A DNA stretch of 64,000 nt from assembly GCA_017305935.1 (NCBI GenBank), contig JAFKJU010000007.1, forward strand, positions 248,001-312,000. The letters are read 5' to 3'. The translations under genes were made by a program, and so were the position numbers. The stretch is from Hyphomicrobiales bacterium. GTDB taxonomy: Bacteria; Pseudomonadota; Alphaproteobacteria; Rhizobiales; Rhizobiaceae. Below, piece after piece: positions 9,362 through 20,983 of this stretch; the stretch's first letter is position 1, and each line of letters opens with the position of its first letter. The notes beneath the pieces were generated by a model. The model worked only from the letters and a program-made list of their open reading frames with translations, did no database searches and was not told where the DNA came from.

Positions 9362-10108
9362 TCAGCCGCCGCGCCGGTTGCGCCACCACATCGTGCCCGC
9401 CACCGCCGTCAGCGCCGCCGCCAGCCCGTACCAGGTGACGGCGTATTGCAGGTGATTGTTGGGCAGGTCGACCTGCGTCACCGCGCCGATCGGCAGGCCG
9501 CCCGGATTGGGCGTCGCATCGGCGTCGACGAAGAAGGGCAGCACCTTGTCCTTCGGAAGGTCGACGGTCGCGGCCATGGCGTCCAGATCCTTCCAGTAGA
9601 AGATGTTTTTCGCCGGATCGTTGTCCGGCACAAGCGAGGAAGGCTTTTCGGGAAGCTTGGCGCGGGCGAGGCCGTTGACGGTCACCGGGCCGGCCGCGAT
9701 CTGGCCGGCCAGCCGCGTTCCCGGCTCCTTGCGCTCATAGGGCACGAAACCACGGTTGACGAACAGGAAACGACCGTCATCCAGCTGCAGCGGCGTATAG
9801 ACATAAAAGCCTGACTGTCCGTCATGGGTGGCGAAGAAATGCCGCTCCTTGTCATGCTGGAAACGGCCGGTCGCCGTGGTCGTGCGATAATCGACGTCGC
9901 CGCCTTGAAGCGCCATTGCCTCGATCTCGCCGAGCGGCGTCGGGGCGGCATGGCGGCGCGCCTCGATCTCGGCGATCAGCGCTTCCTTCCAGACGAGGCG
10001 CCGCGCCTGCCAGGTGCCGAGCGACAGCAGAATGGCGAGCGCAACGAGAAAGGCGACGCCTGCAAAAATGCGGCGGCCGCGGCTGCGCGGCAGGGCGGCC
10101 TCATTCAC
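9362..10108 (-). CDS. SURF1 family cytochrome oxidase assembly protein
   Basis: A 248-residue SURF1 homologue that helps insert heme a into subunit I of aa3 oxidase. It has the typical two transmembrane helices at the ends (about 13-32 and 222-240) with a periplasmic domain between them carrying LGTWQARRLVWKE, FLFVNRGFVP and GLPIGAVTQVDLPNNHLQYAVTWYGLA. The start is GTG at 10108 and overlaps the end of the DUF983 gene by 8 bases. It is the last gene of the leftward oxidase operon. Confidence 0.93.
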   Translation of the reverse strand: MNEAALPRSRGRRIFAGVAFLVALAILLSLGTWQARRLVWKEALIAEIEARRHAAPTPLGEIEAMALQGGDVDYRTTTATGRFQHDKERHFFATHDGQSGFYVYTPLQLDDGRFLFVNRGFVPYERKEPGTRLAGQIAAGPVTVNGLARAKLPEKPSSLVPDNDPAKNIFYWKDLDAMAATVDLPKDKVLPFFVDADATPNPGGLPIGAVTQVDLPNNHLQYAVTWYGLAAALTAVAGTMWWRNRRGG

Positions 10109-10484
10109 GGTCGATTTTTCCTTCGGAGGCGCTGTTGCGATATTGCAGCGCGATCAGCACGCCCTTCAAGCCGCGCAACAGGGCCAGCGACAGAATGATC
10201 GTCAGCGGCCCCCAGAGCAGGATATGCAGCCAGACCGGCCAGTGGTAATTCACCTCCGCCCAGAGCGCCAGGCCGACGACGAGGAAGCCGATGATCAGGA
10301 TGACGAATACGGCCGGGCCGTCGCCGGAATCGGCAAAGGCATAATCCAGCCCGCAATTGGCGCAGCGCGGCTTGATCTTCACGAGCCCGTCGAACAGCTT
10401 GCCCTGGCCGCAGCGCGGGCAATGGCCCGCCAGCCCGACCTTGATCGGATCGACGGGGGGATAGTGGGCGTTGTCGTTGCTCAT
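10101..10484 (-). CDS. DUF983 zinc-ribbon membrane protein
   Basis: A 127-residue protein with an N-terminal zinc ribbon (CPRCGQGKLFDG ... CANCGLDY) and two transmembrane helices in the second half (AVFVILIIGFLVVGLALW and HILLWGPLTIILSLALL). DUF983 genes lie in cox operons of many alphaproteobacteria, so an assembly role is likely but unproved. I chose the ATG at 10484 (MSNDNAHYPP) because AGAGG lies upstream; the longer frame adds a non-conserved extension. It overlaps the SURF1 gene. Confidence 0.88.
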   Translation of the reverse strand: MSNDNAHYPPVDPIKVGLAGHCPRCGQGKLFDGLVKIKPRCANCGLDYAFADSGDGPAVFVILIIGFLVVGLALWAEVNYHWPVWLHILLWGPLTIILSLALLRGLKGVLIALQYRNSASEGKIDRE

Positions 10485-10599
10485 CGCTTGGCCTCTTTGT
10501 CTGTCTGTCCTTGGTAACGGCATTTTCTGCCGCCGTCCAACGCGGGCTCACCGGCTATCGCGGCTTGCGCGCTTTTGTCCCTGCCTGGAACGAAAATGC

Positions 10600-10631
10600 C
10601 CGAAACGAAAACGGCCCGCGAAACGCGGGCC
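10600..10631 (-). terminator. Hairpin with U tract after ctaE
   Basis: GGCCCGCG (10613-10620), an AAA loop and CGCGGGCC (10624-10631) form a perfect 8-base stem. On the minus strand it is followed by TTTTCGTTT. It lies 27 bases after the ctaE stop, so it may end or attenuate transcription between the structural oxidase genes and the DUF983-SURF1 pair. Confidence 0.7.
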
Positions 10632-10657
10632 GAAATCCAGTCCTGCCTGTCGGTCGA

Positions 10658-11536
10658 TCAGCCGTGGGCGATCGGCGCGCCCCAGCCACCCCAGATGTAG
10701 ATGGCGAAGAACAGGAACAGCCAGACGACGTCGACGAAGTGCCAGTACCAGGCAGCGGCCTCGAAGCCGAAATGCTGCTTGGGGGTGAAATCGCCCTTCA
10801 TGGCGCGCAGCAGGCAGACCAGCAGGAAGATGGTGCCGACCAGAACGTGGAAGCCGTGGAAACCGGTCGCCATGAAGAAGGTCGCGCCATAGATCGACGC
10901 CTTGAAGGCGAAGGGAGCGTGGGCATATTCGTAGCCCTGCACGAAGGAGAACAGCACGCCGAGCGCAACGGTCAGCGCCAGGCCGTAAACCAGGCCCTTG
11001 CGATCGTTGTGCAGCAGCGCATGGTGCGCCCAGGTGACCGTCGTGCCCGACAGCAGCAGGATGACGGTGTTGTAGAGCGGCAGGTGCCAGGGGTCGAGAA
11101 CCTCGATGCCCTTCGGCGGCCACTGGCCACCGGTGAATTCCAGGCGCGAGGCCTGGATGACCTCATGCGGAAACAGGCTGGCGTCGAAGAAGGCCCAGAA
11201 CCAGGCGACGAAGAACATCACTTCCGAAGCGATGAACATGATCATGCCGTAGCGCAGATGCAACGACACGACGCGGGTGTGGTGGCCCTCATGGGCTTCC
11301 TTCACCGTATCCGCCCACCAGCCGTACATGGTGTACAGCACCAGCGCCAGGCCGATGAAGAACAGCCACGGGGTGGCCAGTTCCAGACCGAACAGCTTGA
11401 AGGAGCCGCCGTTCAGGTAGCGCATGTAGGCCACGCCGCCGAAGGTGATGACGAAGGCCCCTACGGACGCCAGGAACGGCCACGGGCTTGGGTCGATGAT
11501 GTGATAATCGTGGTTCTTCTGGTGCGCATCGGCCAT
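10658..11536 (-). CDS. ctaE: Cytochrome c oxidase subunit III
   Basis: A 292-residue subunit III of aa3-type cytochrome c oxidase, an integral membrane protein with about seven helices. Family motifs seen are [56 protein letters not shown], the segment [25 protein letters not shown] and the C-terminal [18 protein letters not shown]. It is downstream of ctaG and followed by a terminator-like hairpin. Confidence 0.97.
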   Translation of the reverse strand: MADAHQKNHDYHIIDPSPWPFLASVGAFVITFGGVAYMRYLNGGSFKLFGLELATPWLFFIGLALVLYTMYGWWADTVKEAHEGHHTRVVSLHLRYGMIMFIASEVMFFVAWFWAFFDASLFPHEVIQASRLEFTGGQWPPKGIEVLDPWHLPLYNTVILLLSGTTVTWAHHALLHNDRKGLVYGLALTVALGVLFSFVQGYEYAHAPFAFKASIYGATFFMATGFHGFHVLVGTIFLLVCLLRAMKGDFTPKQHFGFEAAAWYWHFVDVVWLFLFFAIYIWGGWGAPIAHG

Positions 11537-11648
11537 ATCAGCAATCCCCGAAAGTCTTTCTCTCTGTTGCGAGCCTGTCGTGGTCGCGAAGACCGGTTCC
11601 CACCGTCGACAGGCTCATAACGCTCCCGGCGAACCGGGAACTTGCCTC

Positions 11649-12257
11649 TCACAATTTATTCGTTTCCGCTCCATCCGTCCCCGAACGCAAGGCCACCGGC
11701 TTCGCGTTCTCCCGCGGATAGAAGGTATAGGACAAGGTCAGCGTCCCGATATTGTTGGTTTCCGGCGTGTTGACGATGTCGGGATCGATGTAGAACACCA
11801 CCGGCATCTTCAGCGTTTCGCCGGGCTTCAGCTCGGTTTCGTTGAAGCAGAAGCACTGGACCTTGTTGAAATAGGCGCCGGCGACCATCGGCGTGACGTT
11901 GAAGATCGCCTGGCCCGTCGTCGGCACGTCCGAGGTGTTCTTCGCCTCGAATTCCACCTGCGCCGTCTCGCCGATGCGCAGGGTGACCTCGCGCTGCAGC
12001 GGCTTGAATTCCCACGGCAGGCCGGGCGCGACATTGGCGTCGAAGGTCACCGTCATCTTGCGGTCGAGGATGGTGGTCGACACCTGCTCGACGCGCTGCG
12101 TCGTGCCGTTATAGCCGGTCACGCGGCAGAACATGTCGTAGAGCGGCACGGCGGCATAACTCATGCCGATCATGCCGCCGACGAAGGCCAGGCAAACGCC
12201 GACGACGACGGCGTCGTTGCGTGAGCGCGGAGCGGGAGATTGGCGGTTCTCGGTCAT
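11649..12257 (-). CDS. ctaG: Cytochrome c oxidase assembly protein CtaG/Cox11
   Basis: A 202-residue Cox11-type copper chaperone that delivers copper to the CuB site of subunit I. It has one N-terminal transmembrane helix (about 17-38), then a periplasmic domain with [18 protein letters not shown] and the copper-binding CFCF motif (C135, C137) in [13 protein letters not shown]. It starts 4 bases after the coxF stop. A 112-base gap separates it from ctaE. Confidence 0.96.
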   Translation of the reverse strand: MTENRQSPAPRSRNDAVVVGVCLAFVGGMIGMSYAAVPLYDMFCRVTGYNGTTQRVEQVSTTILDRKMTVTFDANVAPGLPWEFKPLQREVTLRIGETAQVEFEAKNTSDVPTTGQAIFNVTPMVAGAYFNKVQCFCFNETELKPGETLKMPVVFYIDPDIVNTPETNNIGTLTLSYTFYPRENAKPVALRSGTDGAETNKL

Positions 12258-12261
12258 CGGT

Positions 12262-12405
12262 TCACCCCTGCATTCCCGCGCCGAACTTGATCAGCGTCAC
12301 GACATAGAACAGGACGACGAGGCCGGCGAGCGCGAAGCCAAGGGCGATGTTGCGGCCGCGGCGCGATTTTCTCTGCGCTTCGGTCAGGATAATCCGGTCG
12401 TTCAT
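12262..12405 (-). CDS. coxF: CoxF-like 47-residue membrane protein in the oxidase operon
   Basis: A 47-residue open frame, read by hand from the gap between ctaB and ctaG. It begins [19 protein letters not shown], followed by one hydrophobic helix ([20 protein letters not shown]) and the tail KFGAGMQG. Its ATG overlaps the ctaB stop in an ATGA quartet, and its stop is 4 bases before the ctaG start, so it is tightly coupled. The basic N-terminus plus single helix match the small CoxF proteins of rhizobial oxidase operons, which probably help assembly. It is easily missed because of its size. Confidence 0.88.
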   Translation of the reverse strand: MNDRIILTEAQRKSRRGRNIALGFALAGLVVLFYVVTLIKFGAGMQG

Positions 12406-13358
12406 GCCGCACCTGCGAGAAGGACGATGATCCGCGGAACGATGGTATCGAACATCAATGCCATGAAGATCGCGAAGAGATAGAGGATGGAATAGGCGAA
12501 CATCTTCTTGGCCGGCACCATCTTCTCATCGCCGTCCGGCATCCGCCAGACGGCGATGGAACAGATGAGGAAGACGGCGCCGAGAACGGCGGCGAAGACG
12601 CCATAGACCGGACCGGCCCAGCCGGCGGCGGCGGGCACGACGGCGATGACGGCGGTCAGCAGCGTATAAGCGACGATCTGCCGCTTGGTGGAGGCCTCGC
12701 CGGCGACATTCGGCATCATCGGCACGCCGACGGCGCCGTAATCGCGCATCTTGAACAGGGCGAGCGCCCAGAAATGCGCCGGCGTCCACAGGAAGATGAT
12801 CAGGAAGAGAACGATGCTTTCCATCGACACGCCGCCGGTGACGCAGGCCCAGCCGATCATCGGCGGAAAGGAGCCGGCAGCGCCGCCGATGACGATGTTC
12901 TGCGGCGTCCAGCGCTTCAGCCACATCGTGTAGACGACGGCATAGAAGAAGATGGTGAAGGCCAGAAGCCCGGCGGCAAACCAGTTGATCACCAGGCCGA
13001 GGATGGCGACGGAAAAGAAGGACAGCATCAGGCCGAAGGCGAGCGCCTCACCGGGCGTCACGCGGCCGTCCGGGATCGGACGCTTGGCCGTGCGCGACAT
13101 GACCGCGTCGATATCGGCGTCGTACCACATGTTGAGCGCGCCGGACGCACCTGCGCCGACGGCGATGCAGAGAATGGCGATGAAACCGAGCACCGGATGG
13201 ATGGAGCCGGGCGCCAGGATAAGGCCGGCAAAGGCCGTGAAGACGACGAGCGACATGACGCGCGGCTTGAGAAGTTCGAAGAAATCGCGCGCATTGGCCT
13301 CCGACAGGCGAACCCCGCCGTCCGCGCCCAGTGCCTCGTGATTGTCGATAACCGTCAT
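12402..13358 (-). CDS. ctaB: Protoheme IX farnesyltransferase
   Basis: A 318-residue heme O synthase of the UbiA prenyltransferase superfamily, which farnesylates protoheme IX on the way to heme a. Key motifs are [20 protein letters not shown] at the start, the polar prenyl-diphosphate site [19 protein letters not shown] and the second acidic loop [18 protein letters not shown], among about eight hydrophobic helices. I chose the ATG at 13358 with AGGACGGG upstream; another ATG at 13376 lacks a ribosome binding site. It overlaps coxF by 4 bases. Confidence 0.96.
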   Translation of the reverse strand: MTVIDNHEALGADGGVRLSEANARDFFELLKPRVMSLVVFTAFAGLILAPGSIHPVLGFIAILCIAVGAGASGALNMWYDADIDAVMSRTAKRPIPDGRVTPGEALAFGLMLSFFSVAILGLVINWFAAGLLAFTIFFYAVVYTMWLKRWTPQNIVIGGAAGSFPPMIGWACVTGGVSMESIVLFLIIFLWTPAHFWALALFKMRDYGAVGVPMMPNVAGEASTKRQIVAYTLLTAVIAVVPAAAGWAGPVYGVFAAVLGAVFLICSIAVWRMPDGDEKMVPAKKMFAYSILYLFAIFMALMFDTIVPRIIVLLAGAA

Positions 13359-13432
13359 GGAACCCGTCCTACTCATATCAGGGGCGCCGCGCGCGAAGTC
13401 GCGGCGCCTGGTCTCGAATGCCTTTCGCGATC

Positions 13433-16019
<2,587 letters not shown>

Positions 16020-16330
16020 AACGTATCTCCCTCAAGCGCTTGATGTGGATCAAACTCAAACGCAGAATCCATGCTATCATCCCGCTTCAAACCACAGTTT
16101 GCCCCCCGCCGCAACATCTGTCAAAAAAAGCCTGTGCGGCATTTTTGCTCCCGATCAAATTTTGCCGTCAGTTCGCCCCTTTGCTGTGTACGCACGAGCA
16201 CGGAAACGCTTGCGCTACGCCCGGAAACGGTCCAATTTCCGCCGCGTTGCGCTGGAATTGAAGCAATCCGCCTTTTCATGCACATACGGGCGAGTTTTTC
16301 GCCCGAGTGATTCGAATTCTTGAGGTTCTC
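16020..16330. other. Divergent intergenic region between ctaC and the IalB-like gene
   Basis: 311 bases without a convincing gene. It holds the ctaC ribosome binding site, the FNR/FixK-type box described separately, and presumably the two divergent promoters. I cannot assign -35/-10 hexamers with confidence. Several short reading frames cross it but none has a supported start. Confidence 0.6.
16040..16053. promoter_or_regulatory. FNR/FixK-type anaerobox upstream of ctaC
   Basis: TTGATGTGGATCAA is a perfect TTGAT-N4-ATCAA palindrome, the consensus for FNR/FnrN/FixK regulators. It lies 20 bases upstream of the ctaC GTG. A site so close to the coding region is more likely to repress than to activate, which would lower the aa3 oxidase at low oxygen. 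The palindrome is seen directly; regulator and direction are inferred. Confidence 0.7.
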
Positions 16331-16912
16331 ATGGCTCTTCTTTCCCTTGCGCGGCGCGCCGCAGTCCTGACGGGGCTCGCCCTCCTCGCCACACATGCTC
16401 CGGCGAGCGCCCAGCAGCAAAAGGACCAGGCCAAGCAGGGCCAGGCGCAGACCGCCCCCAAGCCCGGCAGCACGCCCGCCCAACCCGGCACCGTGAAATC
16501 CAACCACGGGGCGTGGTCGATCGTCTGCGACCAGCCGGCCGGCGCCAATGGCGAGCAATGCGCCCTGATGCAGAACGTGATCGCCGACGACCGGCCGGAA
16601 GTCGGCCTCTCGGTCGTCGTGCTGAAAACCGCCGATCGCAAGGCGAAAATTTTGCGCGTTCTGGCGCCGCTCGGCGTGTTGCTGCCCAACGGCCTCGGCC
16701 TCAACATCGATGGCAAGGATATCGGCCGCGCCTATTTCGTGCGTTGCTTCGCCGATGGCTGCTATGCCGAGGTCGTGCTGGAGGACGAACTCCTGAAGAC
16801 GCTGCGCAGCGGCGCGATGGCGACCTTCATCGTCTTCCAGACGCCGGAGGAAGGCATCGGCATTCCGGTCGATCTCAAGGGTTTCGCCGACGGCTACGAC
16901 GCCCTGCCCTGA
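16331..16912 (+). CDS. Invasion-associated locus B (IalB) family protein
   Basis: A 193-residue exported protein of the IalB family (named after Bartonella, common in Rhizobiales). It has a signal peptide (about 1-27, ending HAPASA), a low-complexity Gln/Lys/Pro linker, then the IalB domain: HGAWSIVCDQPAGANGEQCALMQNV, LGVLLPNGLGLNIDGKDIGRAYFVRCFADGCYAEV, and a C-terminal segment ending in GFADGYDAL. Paired cysteines suggest disulfides. I chose the ATG at 16331 with GAGG upstream over the earlier GTG at 16307. Its function outside pathogens is unknown. Confidence 0.88.
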   Translation: MALLSLARRAAVLTGLALLATHAPASAQQQKDQAKQGQAQTAPKPGSTPAQPGTVKSNHGAWSIVCDQPAGANGEQCALMQNVIADDRPEVGLSVVVLKTADRKAKILRVLAPLGVLLPNGLGLNIDGKDIGRAYFVRCFADGCYAEVVLEDELLKTLRSGAMATFIVFQTPEEGIGIPVDLKGFADGYDALP

Positions 16913-17040
16913 TGCCTGTCCCGGCAAGCGCCCTTGCCGGCGGCCCCGCCGACACCTACATCGGCGACAGGCCCTATATATAAAGTGTGCGACGCGGAAA
17001 CGGGTCGCGCGCTTTCGCAGCGGATCGAGGAACGATAGCC

Positions 17041-18456
17041 ATGACCAACAGCGACCTTCTCACCCTTTTCGATGCCGACGAGGCGACGCTGCGGGCGGCG
17101 GTCGCGGAGGCGCTGTCCGGCGCCGATGACGGCGAATTGTTCATCGAGCAATCGCAGGCGGAGTCGCTCACCTTCGACGACGGCCGTCTCAAGGGCGGCA
17201 GTTTTAATACCGACCAGGGTTTTGGCCTGCGCGCGGTGGCGGGAGAGGCTGTCGGCTATGCTCATTCCGGCGAATTGTCGCTCGGCAGCCTGAAGCGCGC
17301 CGCCGATGCAGTGGGCGCGGTGACGCGCGGCTATGCCGGCAGCTACTCCGATGCGCCGGCGCGCACCAACCGCAAGCTCTACGGCGAGGACAACCCGATC
17401 GGTGCGCCGAGCTTCGAGGAGAAGGTGCACCTTCTCAAGGAGATCGACTCCTATCTTCGCGCCAAGGACAAGGTGCGCCAGGTGACCGCCTCGCTGGCCG
17501 CAAGCTGGCAGACGGTCGATATTTTACGCGCCGACGGGCATCGCGTTCGTGATGTCAGGCCGATGACGCGGCTCAACATTTCCGTCGTCGTCGGCGATGG
17601 CGACCGGCAGGAAAGCGGCTCCTTCGGCACCGGCGGGCGCATCGGTTTCGGCGATTTCATCACCGCGGGAAGCTGGCAGAACGGCGCCGACGAAGCCTTG
17701 CGCCAGGCGCTGGTCAATCTCGAGGCGATCGAGGCGCCGGCCGGCACCATGGATGTGGTGCTCGGCAATGGCTGGCCGGGCGTGATGCTGCACGAGGCGG
17801 TCGGCCACGGGCTGGAAGGCGATTTCAACCGCAAGAGGACGTCGGCCTTCGCCGGCCTGCTCGGCGAAATGGTCGCCGCCCCCGGCGTCACCGTCGTCGA
17901 CGACGGCACCATCGAGAACCGGCGCGGCTCGATCTCCATCGACGACGAGGGCACGCCGTCCGGCTATAACGTGCTGATCGAGAACGGCCGCCTCGTCGGC
18001 TATATGCAGGATCGGCAGAACGCCCGGCTGATGGGCATGACGCCGACCGGCAACGGCCGCCGCCAGGGCTATGCGTATCAGCCGATGCCGCGCATGACCA
18101 ACACCTACATGCTCTCCGGCGACAAAAGCCCGGAAGAAATCATCGCCTCGGTGAAGAAGGGCATCTATGCCGTCTCGTTCGGCGGCGGGCAGGTGGACAT
18201 CACCTCCGGCAAGTTCGTCTTCGGATGCACCGAAGCCTATCTGATCGAAAACGGCAGGATCGGCCCGGCGATCAAGGGCGCGATGCTGATCGGCAACGGC
18301 CCGGACGCGATGAAGCGCGTCACCATGGTCGGCAACGACAGCAAGCTCGATACCGGCATTGGCAATTGCGGCAAGGCCGGGCAGTGGGTGCCGGTCGGCG
18401 TCGGCCAGCCGCATCTGCGCATGGACCAGATCACCGTCGGCGGCACGCAGGCGTGA
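17041..18456 (+). CDS. tldD: Metalloprotease TldD
   Basis: A 471-residue TldD, which with TldE (PmbA) forms a zinc protease that degrades unfolded peptides and processes some modified peptides. The zinc site HEAVGH (251-256, the HExxxH pattern) follows GNGWPGVMLHE. Other hallmarks are GHGLEGDFNRK, the segment MPRMTNTYML and the C-terminal GNCGKAGQWVPVGVGQPHLRM. The ATG at 17041 follows GAGG; the longer frame from 16987 is not family-like. No tldE/pmbA partner lies in the window. Confidence 0.96.
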   Translation: MTNSDLLTLFDADEATLRAAVAEALSGADDGELFIEQSQAESLTFDDGRLKGGSFNTDQGFGLRAVAGEAVGYAHSGELSLGSLKRAADAVGAVTRGYAGSYSDAPARTNRKLYGEDNPIGAPSFEEKVHLLKEIDSYLRAKDKVRQVTASLAASWQTVDILRADGHRVRDVRPMTRLNISVVVGDGDRQESGSFGTGGRIGFGDFITAGSWQNGADEALRQALVNLEAIEAPAGTMDVVLGNGWPGVMLHEAVGHGLEGDFNRKRTSAFAGLLGEMVAAPGVTVVDDGTIENRRGSISIDDEGTPSGYNVLIENGRLVGYMQDRQNARLMGMTPTGNGRRQGYAYQPMPRMTNTYMLSGDKSPEEIIASVKKGIYAVSFGGGQVDITSGKFVFGCTEAYLIENGRIGPAIKGAMLIGNGPDAMKRVTMVGNDSKLDTGIGNCGKAGQWVPVGVGQPHLRMDQITVGGTQA

Positions 18457-18526
18457 TGTTCAGCAAGGCTTAACGGCCCCCGCCTAGATTGTCGGCTCAA
18501 TGCGAGGCAATCGAAAGGACAGGCGG

Positions 18527-19528
18527 ATGGGCTCCGGCCTCAGGCAATCCTTGCGCCGCGGCGTCAAGCGCGCGGCGATCACCGGCGGGCTGGAAGCCGC
18601 CGGCCTGATGGCTGCGGCTGGCCTCATGGGCGCGGCGCGCGGGCGCGGCATCATCTTTACGCTGCACCATGTCCGCCCGAAAATCGCCCGCGCCTTCGAT
18701 CCCAACGGCCATCTGGAGGTGACGCCGGAGTTTCTCGATGCCGCCATACGGCAGTTGCAGGCCCAGAATTATCGGCTCCTGCCGCTGGACAGGGTGCCGG
18801 CGGCGCTTGCCGATGCGGCGCATCCACCCTTCGCCGTCTTCACGCTGGACGACGGCTACCGTAACAATCGCGACCATGCGCTGCCGGTCTTTGCCCGGCA
18901 TGGCGTTCCGTTCACGGTGTTCGTCGCTGGTGGTTATGTCGACCGCAGCCATTCCATGTGGTGGGAAACCGGCGCGGCGCTCCTCGAAAAATCCGACGCT
19001 TCGCCGGCGCAAAAATATGCCGCCTTCGCCCGGCTCGGCGAAACCATCCTCCGCGCTGGCGAGGCCCGGCATGTGGCCGATCTCGACCGGCGGGCAGCGG
19101 AAGCCGGTATCGATGCCCGCGCCATCGCGGCGGAACTGACCCTGGATGCCGACGAATTGAAGAGCTTCGCCGCCCATCCGCTGGTCACGCTCGGCGCCCA
19201 TACGATCAGCCACCGGGCGCTTGGCCTGCTCGACGAGGCCGAAGCGGAACAGGAAATGCGCGCCTCGGCTGACCGCATCGAGGCGATCGCCGGCAAGCGG
19301 CCGACCACCATCGCCTATCCCTACGGCGATCCGCTCGCCGCGACGCCGCGCGATTTCGCGCTGGCCGCCCGCCTCGGTTTTTCCGTCGGGGTGACGACGC
19401 GGCCGGGAACGCTGAGCGCGGGCCAATTGCTAACCGCCCTGCCCCGCGTTTCGCTTAACGGTTTCTACCAGAAGCGCCGCTATGTGCGCGCACTCGCGTC
19501 AGGCATACCATTCCGGCTGACAGGATAA
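18527..19528 (+). CDS. Polysaccharide deacetylase family protein (NodB fold)
   Basis: A 333-residue carbohydrate esterase-4-type protein. The NodB core is visible: HPPFAVFTLDDGYRNN with the metal/catalytic aspartates, HGVPFTVFVAGGYVDR, the HTISHRAL metal histidines and RPTTIAYPYGDP. An N-terminal stretch (about 15-40) is hydrophobic and Gly/Ala-rich and may be membrane associated. The substrate could be a cell-surface polysaccharide or peptidoglycan and is not determined. The ATG at 18527 has AAGGACAGGCGG upstream. It lies 70 bases after tldD. Confidence 0.88.
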   Translation: MGSGLRQSLRRGVKRAAITGGLEAAGLMAAAGLMGAARGRGIIFTLHHVRPKIARAFDPNGHLEVTPEFLDAAIRQLQAQNYRLLPLDRVPAALADAAHPPFAVFTLDDGYRNNRDHALPVFARHGVPFTVFVAGGYVDRSHSMWWETGAALLEKSDASPAQKYAAFARLGETILRAGEARHVADLDRRAAEAGIDARAIAAELTLDADELKSFAAHPLVTLGAHTISHRALGLLDEAEAEQEMRASADRIEAIAGKRPTTIAYPYGDPLAATPRDFALAARLGFSVGVTTRPGTLSAGQLLTALPRVSLNGFYQKRRYVRALASGIPFRLTG

Positions 19529-19547
19529 CTGGTCAAGCAAGACTTGG

Positions 19548-19583
19548 CCCAACTCCTTCTCCACAAGCGGAGAAGCGGTTGGG
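19548..19583. other. Hairpin between convergent deacetylase and pdxH genes
   Basis: CCCAAC (19548-19553) pairs with GTTGGG (19578-19583), and TTCTCC (19557-19562) pairs with GGAGAA (19569-19574), giving a bulged stem in the 97-base gap between convergent stop codons. No T run follows in either direction, so it is a weak terminator candidate. Confidence 0.4.
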
Positions 19584-19625
19584 GCGGCGGTTTCCATCCA
19601 CAAAGAGGAGCAGTGCCCGGAAAAA

Positions 19626-20249
19626 TTACGGATACATCCGCACCTTCGCCGTCCAATCCCCCTCCGGCGCGGCGCGGCGGAATTCGATGCGGTCGTGCAG
19701 GCGGAAGGGGCGGTCGTGCCAGAATTCGATCGACAGCGGGCGGATGCGGAAGCCGGACCAATGGGCCGGGCGGGGGATGTCGCCCAGCGCATGGCGGGCG
19801 GTATATTCGGCCACCGATTTTTCCAGCGCGAAGCGGCTTTCCAGTGGTCGCGACTGCTTTGACGCCCATGCGCCGATGCGGCTGCCGCGCGGGCGGGTCT
19901 TGTAATAGGCGTCGGCTTCGGCATCGCTGACGATCTCCACGGGGCCGCGCAGGCGCACCTGGCGCCGCAGGGATTTCCAGTGAAAACACATGGCCGCCTT
20001 CTTCTGGCCGAGAATTTCCTGTCCTTTCTGGCTCTCGAAATTGGTGTAGAAGACGAATCCGTCGCGATCGAAGCCCTTCAGCAGGACCATGCGCACATTC
20101 GGCAGGCCATCGGCATCGACGGTCGCCAACGCCACTGCGTTGGGATCGTTGATCTCCGATTTTTCGGCGTCGGCGAGCCAGGAGGCGAAGAGGGCGAAGG
20201 GCTCGTTTTCCTCGGTGAAGTCACCGGTTGTTAACGCATTGTCGGTCAT
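19626..20249 (-). CDS. pdxH: Pyridoxamine 5'-phosphate oxidase
   Basis: A 207-residue FMN-dependent PNP/PMP oxidase producing pyridoxal 5'-phosphate. The family pattern is clear: [30 protein letters not shown] (FMN binding), [53 protein letters not shown] and the C-terminal [18 protein letters not shown] chose the ATG at 20249 ([17 protein letters not shown]), the usual family length; the longer frame is not conserved. The ribosome binding site is weak. Confidence 0.96.
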   Translation of the reverse strand: MTDNALTTGDFTEENEPFALFASWLADAEKSEINDPNAVALATVDADGLPNVRMVLLKGFDRDGFVFYTNFESQKGQEILGQKKAAMCFHWKSLRRQVRLRGPVEIVSDAEADAYYKTRPRGSRIGAWASKQSRPLESRFALEKSVAEYTARHALGDIPRPAHWSGFRIRPLSIEFWHDRPFRLHDRIEFRRAAPEGDWTAKVRMYP

Positions 20250-20295
20250 GATAGGTAAAATGCCCCGGACTTGATTAATCGTCGTTTCAGGATTC

Positions 20296-20766
20296 GTGAA
20301 CCGGATCGGTCGCAAGGTGAAAGTCATAGCAAAGTCGTCGCGCCATAAAAAGGATCTGACCGCCAAAGTCGGCGTTATGACCCTGACGATCTCCGCGATG
20401 CTGGCTTTGAGCGGCTGCATGGGCTCCATGGACATGTTCGGCGGCGGCGTCGACAAGTCGATCTCCACCAGCACCGTCACCAATCAGAAGAACCCGGAGA
20501 CCGTGTCCGACGAGATGACCGTCAGCAATGCCGTCACCTCCGCCGACGTGACGAAGCTTGACGGAAAGCCGCTGCCCTGGGCGAACGCCTCCACCGGCAG
20601 CGCCGGCGTCATTACCGCCATTGCCGAGCAGACCGGCGGCGCCAGCGTCTGCCGCACCTTCCAGACGACCCGTCATTCCTATCGCGGCATCGCCAATTTC
20701 TCCGGCCAGACCTGCCTGCGCGACGATGGCCGCTGGCAGTTGCTCAGCTTCCAGGAAGCGCAATAA
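20296..20766 (+). CDS. RT0821/Lpp0805-family surface lipoprotein (17 kDa antigen-like)
   Basis: A 156-residue protein from GTG at 20296 (with CAGGA upstream), or 129 residues from ATG at 20377. The lipobox LALSGC in [15 protein letters not shown] indicates a lipid-anchored outer membrane or periplasmic protein. The C-terminal part ([16 protein letters not shown] ... [16 protein letters not shown]) matches the RT0821/Lpp0805 surface antigen family. The shorter start gives a more typical lipoprotein signal peptide; the longer has the better ribosome site. Function unknown. Confidence 0.8.
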   Translation: MNRIGRKVKVIAKSSRHKKDLTAKVGVMTLTISAMLALSGCMGSMDMFGGGVDKSISTSTVTNQKNPETVSDEMTVSNAVTSADVTKLDGKPLPWANASTGSAGVITAIAEQTGGASVCRTFQTTRHSYRGIANFSGQTCLRDDGRWQLLSFQEAQ

Positions 20767-20926
20767 TCCCCTCTTTCGTGCCTGAAACGGGACTCGGCCT
20801 GCGTGAGAATCCGCCGGGCGCGTAACCTCCGGTTAGGAAAGCTCTGCGACAATCGGTCCCGTGCGACCCGCCGCCCGGGACAAAAGGGACGGCAAGCCGG
20901 AATGCACGCGTTGTTTTGCGTTGCAG

Positions 20927-20951
20927 GGAACGTCGTCTGTCTCGAGACGTT
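20927..20951 (+). promoter_or_regulatory. EcfG (RpoE2)-type promoter of the dnaJ-like gene
   Basis: GGAAC (20927-20931), 16 bases, CGTT (20948-20951): an exact match to the general stress promoter consensus of alphaproteobacteria, 32 bases upstream of the dnaJ-like ATG and in the right orientation. The match is seen; use is inferred. Confidence 0.72.
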
Positions 20952-20983
20952 TCACCCTGTATAGAGTTGAGCGGTGATTAGAG

